A DNA stretch of 60,000 nucleotides. Source: Tubulanus polymorphus. Its lineage: Eukaryota; Nemertea; Palaeonemertea; Tubulaniformes; Tubulanidae. A program made the position numbers and the translations under genes. The stretch lies in contig NC_134026.1 of the NCBI RefSeq assembly GCF_964204645.1, forward strand, positions 16,388,650-16,448,649, in the 5' to 3' direction. Position 1 is the first letter of the stretch, and each line of letters opens with the position of its first letter. This document shows positions 10,582-21,054 of this stretch, piece after piece. The notes under the pieces are model-generated. The model ran no database searches, had not been told where the DNA came from, and worked only from the letters and a program-made list of their open reading frames with translations.

Positions 10582-12243
10582 TTACTTGATATTTTTTGAT
10601 ATCATAATTACTAACCCAAAAATAATTGCACTTACAACTGTAATTAAAAATAAAATAATATGTTCAGCAGCAAAGTTAATGATGTTTCCTGCAGATTTCA
10701 ATATAAAACCAACAATTGATGCAATAACTCCTGGCAATGCTGCAGCAGATTTTTTAGATAGTTCCCATAAATGTTTTGCTAATTTCTTTAAACCATCTTT
10801 AACTTCATCTTGTATAGAATTATTATCATTCGGGGGTTTATCCGGTTTATTGGGAGTAGGAGTAGATTTCAATGAATTTGATATAGCTAAACCAATTGTT
10901 GTAAATAACATAGTTACAGCTGTTAGAATTGAAAGAATTGTTATTCCTTCTAATTTAAATAATAATTTTATTCTATCTTTCAATGATATTTTAGAATCTG
11001 GTTTTATCAACAAATCTTTAAAAATAACTTTTAATTTTTTAATATGATTAAGATCATATGCTTTTAATGTATCTCTTTCTCTTTCCTGTAATTCTTTGTT
11101 ATATTTTAAATCATCTATTTCTTTTTCTTAAGCTAACTTTCTGCTTTCATAATCAGCTTCCTCGATTAATTGAAGATCTCTATTTAATTCTAATTGCTTT
11201 AATTCTTCATTTGCATTAGTTAATTCTTTTTCTAACATGGTTATTTTAGAAAATCTCATCTTAATATTAGCAATTTCACCAGCTGATTCTTGTATACCTT
11301 TAATTTCTCTACGTGTTCGTTCAGGAAATATTTTTAAATCTTCGTCAGTTAAATCAAGTATTCCTTTTTCTAATAGATGTTGTATTCGATTTATTCCAGT
11401 ACTATTCATCTCTTCTTCTGAATCTCTTAATCTATCAATTTGTTTTTCTAATGTTAATTGTAATTGACTTGAATCATTATCAATTTGTTGAGTGTCTCTT
11501 CTCGATGTTTCGGGTGTTGAAGATCTTAATTTATCTAATCGATCTGTATGATCTTCCATTTCTGGATCAACATCATTAGGATTTAAATTTGGATTTTTAA
11601 ATGGTAAATATTTGTTAATATCAATTTTAGGAATTGGTTTTTCTTCATTTATTCTTTCGATTGCATTCCATATAATTCTAAGAAATTCTGTGCCACCTTT
11701 TGAATGTTCAATTGAAGATCCTGCTAGCATTCCAGGTTCAAAAATATTTTCTTGTCTCATTTTAGATAATTGAATTGATACATTTTTGTTATTTAATTCA
11801 ACATTATAATACCATGCATCATTTTTAAATTCTAAATTATTCATGAAAAATGGGTCATATTCTAAAATCTTATCTACAATATCTTCTGTGCCAACTTTAT
11901 CTATTACATCTTTTGGTAATTATACGTTAACAATTGTATATATTACTCTATTTTTCATTAATTTTAATTGAAATTTCATAAGAGGATCAGTTGTATTTAC
12001 TTATCTTTTCATTAAATCCTTTCTAGATGTTGTGGTTCTAATAACTACCCTTTCGGTAGCTGTCATATATTCTTTAAATTCTTTACGCGTTTCATCATAA
12101 TCATCATCTTCACCTAAATTAGTATTATATTCTATTTTATTATCATCATTAAAACTTGTTTCACTAAAATCAGGTGGCTGTTCTTCAGTTATACCAGGTT
12201 CATTTAAAGGATCTATTGGAAAATCTTCTCCACCTTCTGCCAT
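10582..12243 (-). pseudogene. Coiled-coil membrane protein, three internal stops
   Basis: The whole interval is one reading frame of 554 codons interrupted by stops at 12001, near 11920 and at 11128. Residues 1-60 are acidic (AEGGEDFPIDPLNEP). Residues about 220-400 are rich in Glu, Lys and Leu with heptad-like spacing, consistent with a coiled coil. The C-terminal 140 residues carry three hydrophobic segments near 433-458, 503-523 and 526-548. The start at 12243 has TATGTAAATG. Element B preserves the first ~340 codons (48430-49437) and has lost the membrane part. A role in virion or membrane assembly is inference. Confidence 0.6.
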
Positions 12244-12259
12244 TTACATAATAAAAAAA

Positions 12260-12496
12260 TTAAAATTTAAAATATAATATTCCTCCGATTACAATTCCTA
12301 TACAAGTTAAAGCTAATTTAGCATTTCCATGGGATTTATTATCATCATTTAGTTTAATTATATCGTGTTGAATATTATCAGTTCTAATATTTTCTGATGT
12401 ATTGTAATCTTTTATTTTAGAATCATTATTTAATTTAATATTATTAGTTTTAGTTTCTGTTGATTGAATATGTTTTTTATTTTTTTCACCTTCCAT
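12260..12496 (-). CDS. Small tail-anchored protein
   Basis: The frame encodes 78 residues: a polar Asn/Lys/Asp-rich N-terminus and one C-terminal hydrophobic segment (LALTCIGIVIGGILYF) ending two residues before the stop, as in tail-anchored proteins. The start overlaps the 3' end of the 286-residue gene by 11 bp and lacks the TAAATG motif. In element B only the membrane segment survives, with one stop, at about 48353-48411, beside a deletion junction. Function unknown. Confidence 0.55.
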   Translation of the reverse strand: MEGEKNKKHIQSTETKTNNIKLNNDSKIKDYNTSENIRTDNIQHDIIKLNDDNKSHGNAKLALTCIGIVIGGILYFKF

Positions 12497-13346
12497 TAAT
12501 TTTGGAGCAGTAATAATCCCTTTTATTTATATCATTCAATCCAAATGAATTATTTATTGTTGCAGTTTTAATTAGATTATTGTAACCAATTATGTTTCCC
12601 ATCTTTAATACTAAATCATTAGAAATAATTAATAGATTAGGGCCTATACAATAATTTAATCTAATATGTGATTTATCTAAATAATTTTGATATCTTACAA
12701 TGTTTTCTGGAATCGATCTATTTTTATCATTATGAATGGAATCTTCAAATATTAGTTTAAATTGTTTCTGCGCATCGAATGAAGTGTTATCATTTCCAAT
12801 TATTGGTGATCTTGTTTCAACTTGCGCACCTAAAATACAAATTAAATAAGTTCTAATAGATTGATTTATTCTTTGTATACCAGCTTTAGTAAAACCTTCA
12901 CTATTTTCTAAAATGAAATTAACCCAACCATTATTATTTTGTTGTTGTATATTATTATAATATTTTGGTAATTCATTCCAATTTAGTGTTCTTATATCTG
13001 AATTTGTCATTATTTTTCCAAATTCTTTAGTATATAATATTCCTAATCCACCCATTATTCCAATTTTTGCTCTAAAATCTTTATTTGAATTAATATTAAA
13101 TTCATTACATATTTTATAAAACTTAGAAAAATTGATATTATTATTCAATTCTTTAAAATATTTTGAACCTGGTAAAGGACATTCTAATTCATCTAATATT
13201 AATTTTATTTGAAAATAAGTATGAAATCTAAAAAGTGATAACATCAATGGAAAACTTGGTTTATTCGAATGATCATTCCAACTAATTCCGCATCCTGTTG
13301 TTGCGCAATAAACAGCAAAATTTAATTGGTTCTGCCAATACTTCAT
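12486..13346 (-). CDS. Conserved 286-residue Polinton-family protein of unknown function
   Basis: The uninterrupted frame begins KYWQNQLNFAVYCATTGCGI and contains FTKAGIQRINQSIRTYLICI near residue 150 and ILGAQVETRSPI after it. No signal peptide, membrane segment or classical catalytic motif is evident; composition is that of a soluble globular protein. I recognise it as a family repeatedly found beside capsid-like genes in Polinton-like elements of invertebrates, with no established function known to me. It is the longest intact structural-block gene in element A and is precisely deleted in element B. A capsid-associated role is inferred from context only. Confidence 0.65.
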   Translation of the reverse strand: MKYWQNQLNFAVYCATTGCGISWNDHSNKPSFPLMLSLFRFHTYFQIKLILDELECPLPGSKYFKELNNNINFSKFYKICNEFNINSNKDFRAKIGIMGGLGILYTKEFGKIMTNSDIRTLNWNELPKYYNNIQQQNNNGWVNFILENSEGFTKAGIQRINQSIRTYLICILGAQVETRSPIIGNDNTSFDAQKQFKLIFEDSIHNDKNRSIPENIVRYQNYLDKSHIRLNYCIGPNLLIISNDLVLKMGNIIGYNNLIKTATINNSFGLNDINKRDYYCSKINGR

Positions 13347-13364
13347 ATTAGATTATAATAACCA

Positions 13365-13586
13365 TTATTTTGCCTCATTTAAATTTTTGAAATTAATTGT
13401 ATACACATGAAATATATTTTCCATCTTTACATGAAAATTATTACTTTCAGTAACATAAATATATAAATCAATTAATGAATTTAAAACTTCATTTCTATAT
13501 GTAATATCTTTATTAAAATCTATTGCAGGAATATTATATTTAATTGATTTTTTATATTGGAAAGCTTTTGGAAAACTATCTGCCAT
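13365..13586 (-). CDS. Small conserved protein of unknown function (73 aa)
   Basis: The frame starts at a TATATAAATG motif and encodes ADSFPKAFQYKKSIKYNIPA at its N-terminus. It has mixed hydrophobic and polar residues and no membrane segment. The element B homologue (48105-48311) is nearly identical for 65 residues, then changes frame at the C-terminus. It lies 18 bp upstream of the 286-residue gene. Confidence 0.55.
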   Translation of the reverse strand: MADSFPKAFQYKKSIKYNIPAIDFNKDITYRNEVLNSLIDLYIYVTESNNFHVKMENIFHVYTINFKNLNEAK

Positions 13587-13602
13587 TTATATAATTAAAA
13601 AA

Positions 13603-14018
13603 TTAATAATTAACTAATTCTTTTAATAATTTATCTTGTTCTTCAACTGTTATATGGCCATTTAAACTTATTATATAATCTAGTGTATTCTTTAATTTAT
13701 TAATTTCTTTTATATTAGTTTTAATATTTTCTTTATTACTTTTTATATTTAATTTTGAACTTATACCGGTTAAAACACTTGAACTTAATCCTAATACACC
13801 AAAGGTGTTAATGGACTGAATATTGCTAGAAATGTTATTACAGAACTAATTGTAACCGAACCACTTATAATCAAATAATATATAATTTTACTTTTTAGAT
13901 ATTTTTTCTTTTTAACTTTTAAATCAAATTCTAATATTTGTTTTTCTAAATATGTTTTTAATTTAGTTTTATTTATATCATGAGGAATAATATCAATATT
14001 ATCAACTTTATCTTCCAT
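13603..14018 (-). pseudogene. Small membrane hairpin protein, broken C-terminus
   Basis: The start at 14018 has a T-run and GCTAAATAAATG. The polar, lysine-rich N-terminus (DINKTKLKTYLEKQILEF) is followed by hydrophobic segments near residues 48-70. The first frame stops at 13791; the remaining frame down to 13603 matches the end of the element B homologue (ITVEEQD). One indel thus separates two halves of a ~138-residue gene. A membrane protein of unknown function. Confidence 0.55.
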
Positions 14019-14040
14019 TTATTTAGCAAAAAAAAAATTA
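14019..14040 (-). promoter_or_regulatory. T-run plus TAAATG start motif
   Basis: The whole 22-bp gap between two minus-strand genes reads, on the coding strand, as a run of nine to ten T, then GCTAAATAA directly before ATG. The same layout occurs before most genes of both elements. Confidence 0.5.
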
Positions 14041-14463
14041 CTAATTAGCAAACTTATAAGCAACAAATATAACAATAACAGTTCCACCTAAAATCCAAAT
14101 TATTTCATATTTCTGTTGTTCTTTACTTGGTGTATAATAATCTGATAACTTAGGTTTGTATAGATGTAATTTTTCTTTATTGGTTACCGCGTTATATAAA
14201 CTCATTGCATCATCAACTGATTGAAAATCTCTATGTGAAATCTTCTGATCATATAATTCCTTGTTAATAGAATCCATATAGTTTTGTCGTTTTTCTCTGT
14301 ATTCTTCTGCTGCTTTATTGTATTTCTCTAATGCTAAGTTATGTCTTTTTTGTTCTGTTAATGATCCATTTTTATCAATATGTTTAAATAAATATCCACC
14401 ACCAGTAAATGCCAAAGCGTTAACAATTGCCGATCCTATAATAGTTATAACTGCAGAAGCCAT
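14041..14463 (-). CDS. Two-pass membrane protein with central coiled coil (140 aa)
   Basis: The frame is open in both elements (47228-47650 in B) with only a few substitutions. A hydrophobic N-terminus (SAVITIIGSAIVNALAFTGG) precedes a charged, helix-prone middle (KYNKAAEEYREKRQNYMD) and a C-terminal hydrophobic segment (IIWILGGTVIVIFVAYKF). This resembles a recurrent small membrane protein of Polinton-like elements; its function is not established. The start is preceded by a T-run and CTAAATAAATG. Confidence 0.65.
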   Translation of the reverse strand: MASAVITIIGSAIVNALAFTGGGYLFKHIDKNGSLTEQKRHNLALEKYNKAAEEYREKRQNYMDSINKELYDQKISHRDFQSVDDAMSLYNAVTNKEKLHLYKPKLSDYYTPSKEQQKYEIIWILGGTVIVIFVAYKFAN

Positions 14464-14487
14464 TTATTTAGTAAAATAATTATGTAT

Positions 14488-14709
14488 TTATATGGGAGGA
14501 ATATATTTTTGTTTTTCCAAATAATCAATAGTTAAATTAGATAAAGTAACTGCTAATGTTAATTTTGAAATATCATTTATATCAAATCTATCAACATTAA
14601 CACTTCCCATTTTGAATACTTTTTTTAATACCATTGAATAACCAACAGTTCCAACTGATAGTAATGCTCCATTATATAATCCAGTTATTATCCACTTATT
14701 ATCACTCAT
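14488..14709 (-). CDS. Small membrane protein (73 aa)
   Basis: The N-terminal half contains a hydrophobic segment (GLYNGALLSVGTVGYSMVLK); the remainder is amphipathic and ends in YIPPI. The element B copy at 46982-47203 differs by only one or two residues, and both are open. The start has a T-run and GATAAATAAATG. Function unknown. Confidence 0.6.
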   Translation of the reverse strand: MSDNKWIITGLYNGALLSVGTVGYSMVLKKVFKMGSVNVDRFDINDISKLTLAVTLSNLTIDYLEKQKYIPPI

Positions 14710-15066
14710 TTATTTATCAAAAAAATTACTATCATCAAAATATTTAGTTATCTTATTTATGATTAGTTCAACATTTATTTCATTACTAGTTTCATTTGTA
14801 TATATTTCAATTATTATTTTTTTAATATCATCGATGATAAAATCTTCATCTAATTCATAAAATCTTAAAGATTCTCTAATTAAATTAGTAATTTTTTCTA
14901 CATTTAAAGTTTCTTTATCTATTGTTGTTTCATACTCAAATGTTGTTTCATTAGAAAATGTAATATTTTTGATATGTGTAATTACATCATTAACGTTAAA
15001 TTTCATTTCTTTGTCACGTTTAAAATCAAATCCAAAACATATGCTCGGCCCAACAGTTATATTCAT
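14710..15066 (-). CDS. Small soluble protein of unknown function (118 aa)
   Basis: The frame starts at ATTATATAAATG, 16 bp after the penton-like remnant, and its stop abuts the next gene. The protein is acidic, beginning NITVGPSICFGFDFKRDKEM, and has no membrane segment. The element B homologue (46645-46985) is frameshifted after about 40 codons. Confidence 0.5.
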   Translation of the reverse strand: MNITVGPSICFGFDFKRDKEMKFNVNDVITHIKNITFSNETTFEYETTIDKETLNVEKITNLIRESLRFYELDEDFIIDDIKKIIIEIYTNETSNEINVELIINKITKYFDDSNFFDK

Positions 15067-15082
15067 TTATATAATGAAAATA

Positions 15083-15343
15083 TTACTCATTACATCTTAT
15101 AACTAATTCATAAATTACAGGAAAGTTATTCAAATCAATTAAATATCCATTGTGATTTCTTATTTCTAATTTAGAATTATTAAATTGAGGAATGCAAGGT
15201 TTAAAATCACATTCTGTTAAATTATAATTTATTTGATTTCCAAATTGTTTAACATTTTTTAGCGGTAAAATAGTATACTAGAACTACAAATTGTTTCTTT
15301 AGTTGCTTCGAAAGTTTTTGTAGGCTCGATTAAATTGCAATAA
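15083..15343 (-). pseudogene. Penton-like minor capsid protein, 3' remnant
   Basis: The remnant matches the last ~85 codons of 45869-46627 in element B, including KPCIPQFNN and YELVIRC. An internal deletion of about 630 bp relative to B removed its start and fused it to the end of the neighbouring gene, and a further small deletion breaks the frame near 15270. Confidence 0.6.
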
Positions 15344-15584
15344 ATATAAAATATGTTCTGAATTTATATGTATTTCCTTTTAATCCTTCATATTCTAAGT
15401 GTATAACTAATTTATCTCCATATTTGTTAGTAACTGTATCAATATTTGTAATTAGATATTTCTTATGGATTATTAATTCTTTTAACTTCTTAAATTTATA
15501 ATCTACTGATTTGACATTTGAAGTATCTTTTATTCTATCTAGAAATAATTTGTTGTTCTCACTGTGTGCTTGTTTACTCTCCAT
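15330..15584 (-). pseudogene. Small basic protein, C-terminus lost in deletion
   Basis: The start has TATTATAAATG. The first ~77 residues match the element B gene at 45501-45854, with Lys-rich sequence (YKFKKLKELIIHKKYLIT). The last seven residues come from the deletion junction. The strand-rich, basic pattern would fit a nucleic-acid-binding protein, but I do not recognise the family. Confidence 0.5.
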
Positions 15585-15613
15585 TTATAATACATATTTT
15601 TATTAAAATTTGA

Positions 15614-18600
15614 TTAACACGTTAGAATTCTTTTCATTATCTCGTTCTCTTTTGTTTCTTCTCTTTTAAATTTTAAGTATTCATCTAAATTACAACCATA
15701 AGCAACTGTATGAATTCCATCATCTAAAATATATCGTTTATCATCAAATGGGTTTAGACTTATCTTTTCAATTTCTTCAATAAACATTTCATGATCTTCA
15801 GATCTTAAACATCTCATCTTATGTTTTCTAACTTCTTCATTGAATATACAATTGATGTAATCTTTGAAATGAATATTCTTTTCTACTAAACTTTTGGTTA
15901 TTCCTTTTAACTTTTTAGCTTCATGTTCTTTAGTTTTATATGAATACATTTTAGATCTAATACCGATGAATTCAGTCATTTCTTCACCACCTAATTCATC
16001 TTTGAATGTACCGGGAACTTTTTTATTATCATTGCTAAACAGTTCATGATCTTTAGGTTAGTTACTAAAATCAAAATGATGTTTTAATGTTTTTAAATCA
16101 TTAGTTATGTTATCAGTTTTTATCTTTAATATGTAACTGTCGGTATCAAAATATAATATTTCTATATGTTTTTCTCCAAAAAGTGGTTGTAACACATTAT
16201 AATAGAATTCATACATTAGTAATTTTGATAATTCTAAAACTGAAGCATCAACATAGATTGGTTTATTAAATTTCATTGACGTTCTTCTCATCTTAACTGC
16301 AGCTAAATTTTCATCAAATATTTTGTTACCAATGACTTTAGGATATGTTTGTAAATGTCTAATTCTTTTACCATTACTGACTAACTCAATATCATTTCTA
16401 TTTCTAATATTTTCACAAGTCTTACCATAGAATGCATTATTCATTAACTTGAAGAAATCTTTTTCGAAATCAGTTTTAGCTTCAGTTCTCTGTTTGGTGT
16501 TAAAATCTATATATTTTTCTAACCACTTAGATTGACTAAATGAAATATATCTATGTACTTTTTTTAGAACCATTCCTTGTTTTAGATAAAACTTTAACAT
16601 TCTATAATGTACTACATAATTATATTTATCTTCTTGAGTTACCATTAACTTTTCTGTATGAATATGATTTTCGGCTTTAATTCTTTTTTGGTAATTTGAT
16701 AATTCTTCATGAGTTACAGTTTTATGTTATGGACAGCAAGCTAGATTTCTAGATTTAAATTTCATATGTTCAGGATATTCTAAATCTACAACAAATAAGT
16801 AACCAGTATCTGAATCATCTGCAATATCTAGAATTCTTTTCTTCCAATCAAATTTATCATTATTTTCATTCTGTAAAACTTCACTTATTTCAAATACTCC
16901 ATAAGGTTGTGGTTCCATCATTGCCCAACCATACAAATTATTTGCATCTATATATAATAACTTATATCCAGGGTTATCATTTACATTGAAATATCTATCC
17001 CCTTATACACCTGAAACACCTCCTCTTATAGATTTTTCAAATAAAAATAATTGATCTATATTTGTTAACAAATCCATTTTTATATCTGTAAATTTTAATC
17101 GAAAATCCCATGTTAATCCTGGTGATGAATAACAATGACATGGATCAATGTTAAAATATTTTAGGTTTACATCTCTAAACCTTTCGAATATATCGGTTAA
17201 TATTAATACATCTGATTTTAAATATAAATCTACTAATTGCCCGTGATTTTCTATTTTGAAATGATTCCAAATATTCAATGTTCTATTATATACTTCATCT
17301 TTAACATATTCATTTTTTAATTCATCATAGAATTGTTCTTTCAATAATTCAGTTATATTGAAATCATTATGTGATTTATAAAATGAATATGGAATTGCTC
17401 CTTTATATCTCATTAATTTAAATCATCAATATTTGGGTAGTGTTGTTTTAATATTTGTAATTCATCATCAACTAATGATTTTGATAAGTTATCTAATGAA
17501 CTATTTAAAAATCTATATGAATCTATAAATCTTAGGCAACCAAATTGGAATGATATATAATTCTCAGATGTTTTAGCTAACATTCTAAATTTATAAGTTG
17601 GTATTTTATCTTTTGATCTATTTGAATTTAATCTTTCTATTTCATTATTAATTTCTTCTATTTTATGACATAACTGTTTGATAAATAAATGTGCATCATA
17701 TACTGATAGATTATGAAATATAACTGGTACAAAGTTAATTTTCTTAGCTTGTAAGTTACAATTCTCATGTGCAGCGCCTCTAAACTTTCCATTCAAATGA
17801 TCATGGTCATAATTAAATATCTTTTCACAATAATAACATTTATCTGCAAACTCAAATTCTTCTTTATCTTCTTCTGTCATTATAATTTCGATATTTTTAT
17901 TTAACTTTTCATTAAATTTTATTTCATATTCAATTAATAAGTCACAAAAATGATTAATAACATATTCATTTCTATAATGATAATACTCACTTTCAATTAG
18001 TTCTGGATGATCAGATTTTATATATAACCCGAAAGCAGCAGCTGATTGATGAATCTTTTTAATAGTATATGTTTTTGGTGGTTCATCTGAAAAATCATTT
18101 ACTTTAGAATTTAATTTCTTTCTTTTATAATATATTTCTTTTCTATCTTGATCAGTTAATTCTTTATTTAATGATTCAAAATCTCCATATATAACAAATT
18201 GTACTTTATTTTTGTAATCATGTTTTTTTGAATTCTAATATTTTATCCTTTTTATTTGGTAAAACTAATTTACAATAATCATGATTTTCACATAATTGTT
18301 TATGATTTAATAATGTACTTTCATTACTGAATTTATGTAAACATTATTATTATCTACATAGATATATTTTATTATGGTGATCACTTTCTGTTCTAAAGAA
18401 TAAATCTATTTGTTTAATCCACATATAATGATTCTCATAATATAATATATCTATAACATCGTTTGAATCATAATCTTTTGATAGATATAAAGGTTCTAAT
18501 GTATAATGTTTTATATTATTACCTTTTGTATTTGGTAATTTGATTAAATCAAATACATTTATCTTTATATTATTATCTCTTTCTATTTTTGGGATGTTTT

Positions 18601-19629
18601 TAATTATAACAGGATACTTATCTATCTTATAATTATTTTCAAATGGTTTATAATGAGTTAATCTAAAACTATGTGTAATATCTTCTGTTGGATGTAAGCA
18701 ACTTATAATTGTCCATAGAAAACATTTATCATCAAAATTTTGTACATTTATTACAGCATTAGTTTTAAATGGTAATTTGATATAACTTGATCCATTTATA
18801 CTATCATCTTTATAATATGATACATTATTTTCATCTATTGGTTTCGATTTAGTTATCTTATTATATATTGTGTTATAAACATGTAAAGTCATAAATATTA
18901 TCTCATCAAATATTAAACCAGACCCTTCAAAATATTTCTCTTCTATTTTAGTTTTTACTTCATTATAACATCATCTATATGTTGTTTAGATATAATATGT
19001 TGTGAATGAGAATTTATATTATATATTGGTTTATCTTCAGATTTTATAAACTTTACTTTAACTGATATACTAATTTTAGGGTATTCAACATCAGTTATTA
19101 TTTTTATTATTTCTTTCATATTTTCTAAATGTTTTTTATTTTCTTCTAATGTTTTTCCTTTATGAAATTTAAACTCGATAGCTGCTGGGCCAATATCACT
19201 TTTAAATGCTTCGGTTATCTCTATATCTTTTTTACTATCTAATCAATTAATATATTTTCTTACATCTTCCATGTATGGTCTTTTATTGTTTGATTTATTT
19301 TTTATGCTTTTAATTGACTTCTGTTTCTTATCATTATCTTTATCAAAATAATCTTCACCTAAAATATCATTATTCTTATTTCTAATATGACTTTTAGATT
19401 TTAAATGTTCATTATAATATCTTTTATCACTGAATGATTGATTACATGTATCACATTTATATATTTCTTTTTCATTCTTTAATTCATCTAATTTAGTTTC
19501 TAATATATCATCGTTATATTCTAATTTCAATTTATTCTCTAAATGTGTTTTAGTTTTATTGTGTCTTGCTTTTTGGGATTTATCTATATTGATATTACAT
19601 GTTGGGCAGTAGTACTTATTTGCTTCCAT
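15614..19629 (-). pseudogene. Protein-primed family B DNA polymerase (pPolB), multiply broken
   Basis: The gene would encode about 1,340 residues, the expected size for Polinton polymerases. In order: two C2H2 fingers (YYCPTCNINI; YKCDTCNQSF), a module with KCFLWTIISC and ENHYMWIK, the exonuclease DFES, a Cys/His module resembling endonuclease VII (YYCEKIF, HDHLNGKFRG), exonuclease motifs NLSVYDAH and YLKSDVLIL, polymerase motif A YIDANNLYGWAM, motif B MNNAFYGKTC and motif C YFDTDSY. Stops or frameshifts occur near 19243, 18960, 18240, 17880-17003, 16940, 16730, 16650 and 16057, so no active enzyme is expected. The start at 19629 is the rightmost gene start, adjacent to the TIR. Confidence 0.9.
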
Positions 19630-19867
19630 TTTAATACTAAATTTTTTTTTTAAATTGATTTTAGAAGTTCAATGATTTATATTATGTATTACTTCAATCA
19701 CACTTTACAAAATGTTTTAATGTTTAAAAATCTAACTCATACAAATATGAATATTGAAATAATGTTTAAAATATATCTATATATCTATTCTATAAGAGCT
19801 CGTTAATTACTCGTTACTTATATATGTTATTCATTTATATTTTATTCATATATATGAATATTTTAAG

Positions 19868-20057
19868 AGTAATAGGGATAATAGGCTTTCATATCAAAGG
19901 TTGAAGGGGCGAGTGAGTAAAAAAATGAAAATAATAATAATTTACAGTTGAATTAGGAGTGTGCGCAACTAATTCAACTGTAAATTATTATTATTTTCAT
20001 TTTTTTACGAGCTCGACCCTTCGACCTTTGGTATGAAAGCCTATAACCCCTATTACT
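19868..20057. repeat. Terminal palindrome of element A
   Basis: The last 190 bp begin with AGTAATAGGGA and end with CCCCTATTACT. The central arms (AATAATAATTTACAGTTGAA and its complement) are nearly perfect around a loop of about 12 bases. The element tip therefore occurs twice in opposite orientation. Subterminal sequence at 19680-19867 matches the inner TIR of element B. Confidence 0.8.
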
Positions 20058-20663
20058 GTCGTCACGCTTTACTATATAAAATTACAAGGGATGAAACGCC
20101 AGGCCTCCGCTGTACTTAAATTTTCAGCCAGAAAGTTGGGACAGTCACGTGACATTCTGATGACGTCATCGCATTTAAAACTTCAACACGAAAAGTTAAC
20201 ATATTCACAGACCGATATCAATTGTCCGATTATGATTCATGTGAAATAAATAATTTATAAATAATAAATTAGGATGAAATATATAATTCATAGTCAAAAA
20301 ATGCAATTGAATGTAAGTTATTCTCAAATATTTTTCGTATCATAGTTTCTCTCTTATATGCTTCAGGTTCGCGTTCAGTCAAATAAGAAGCGTTAAGTCA
20401 CGTGACTGTCCCCACTTTCTGGCTGGCACGACATTGAACTGCGTTTCATCCCTTGTTATTTTATATAGCCGTCTGACGACCGTCTGATAATGATTCTTAA
20501 CGACCAATTGTTTATCGAAACATTATAGCGGATAAATAAACAATATAAACACAAGGTATTTCCGTGATATTTTGAATTTATTCGCAGTTCATATTTAGCG
20601 CCATTCTCGCGAGGTTATCAACAACCCGGAAATAAAATCCAAGCCCATCGCCAAACCCCTGTG
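20058..20663. mobile_element. hAT-like MITE copy 2, split by element A
   Basis: The sequence matches copy 1 (1373-2147) but begins within its left TIR at ACGCTTTACTATATAAAA, directly after the Polinton tip. The centre and the complete right TIR follow, ending in CCCTGTG at 20663. About 190 bp of the left TIR are missing. GTCGTC at 20058-20063 is the probable Polinton target hexamer. Confidence 0.8.
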
Positions 20664-21054
20664 CGGAGGAACTGGAAAACAAGATGTGGCGGTTTTGGTT
20701 TAGTAGAGAGAGGGACATTTAACGTTCATCTGGACGCGGGGGACAAGCAACTCCTGCGCAGCTGTGCTTGTCCCGCCTCCACCCAACTTGGGCCTCACAC
20801 GACCCGGATCATCTCGGGGCGTCCCCTATCTCTTCGTGCCTCTTCGCCGTTGGTGGGTATGCCCGGGTCCGCTCGTCCTCCTCTTGGAGGCGAGTAATTC
20901 AGCTGAAACTCTCTGCCGGACAAAATGTCGGTAGCGTGACTCCGGCCTCTCATCAGCTGACCGGATTCCTCGTGCCCTAAAAGTTAGACTAATTTGCTCT
21001 GACTCTCTTTCTCACTCCAAACGTCCACGACAACTCAAAAACGGCATTCTTATA

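Larger units (their letters stand above)
4480..20057. mobile_element. Polinton/Maverick-like element A (left end missing)
   Basis: The element carries the Polinton hallmark genes: protein-primed family B DNA polymerase, chromodomain integrase, packaging ATPase and capsid-like proteins, in AT-rich sequence distinct from the flanks. The right tip CCCCTATTACT ends at 20057 and matches the tips of element B. On the left, similarity to element B runs only to about 4480, in the leader just inside its TIR, and no AGTAATAGGG tip is found. The right tip sits inside the left TIR of a hAT-like MITE, which shows the insertion target; the other MITE half is not found at the left side. All large genes except the ATPase are interrupted. 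Confidence 0.9.

Noticed and set aside
10586-11047. Plus-strand frame of 153 codons in element A
   Set aside because: Antisense to the membrane part of the coiled-coil gene, whose frame is supported by element B.
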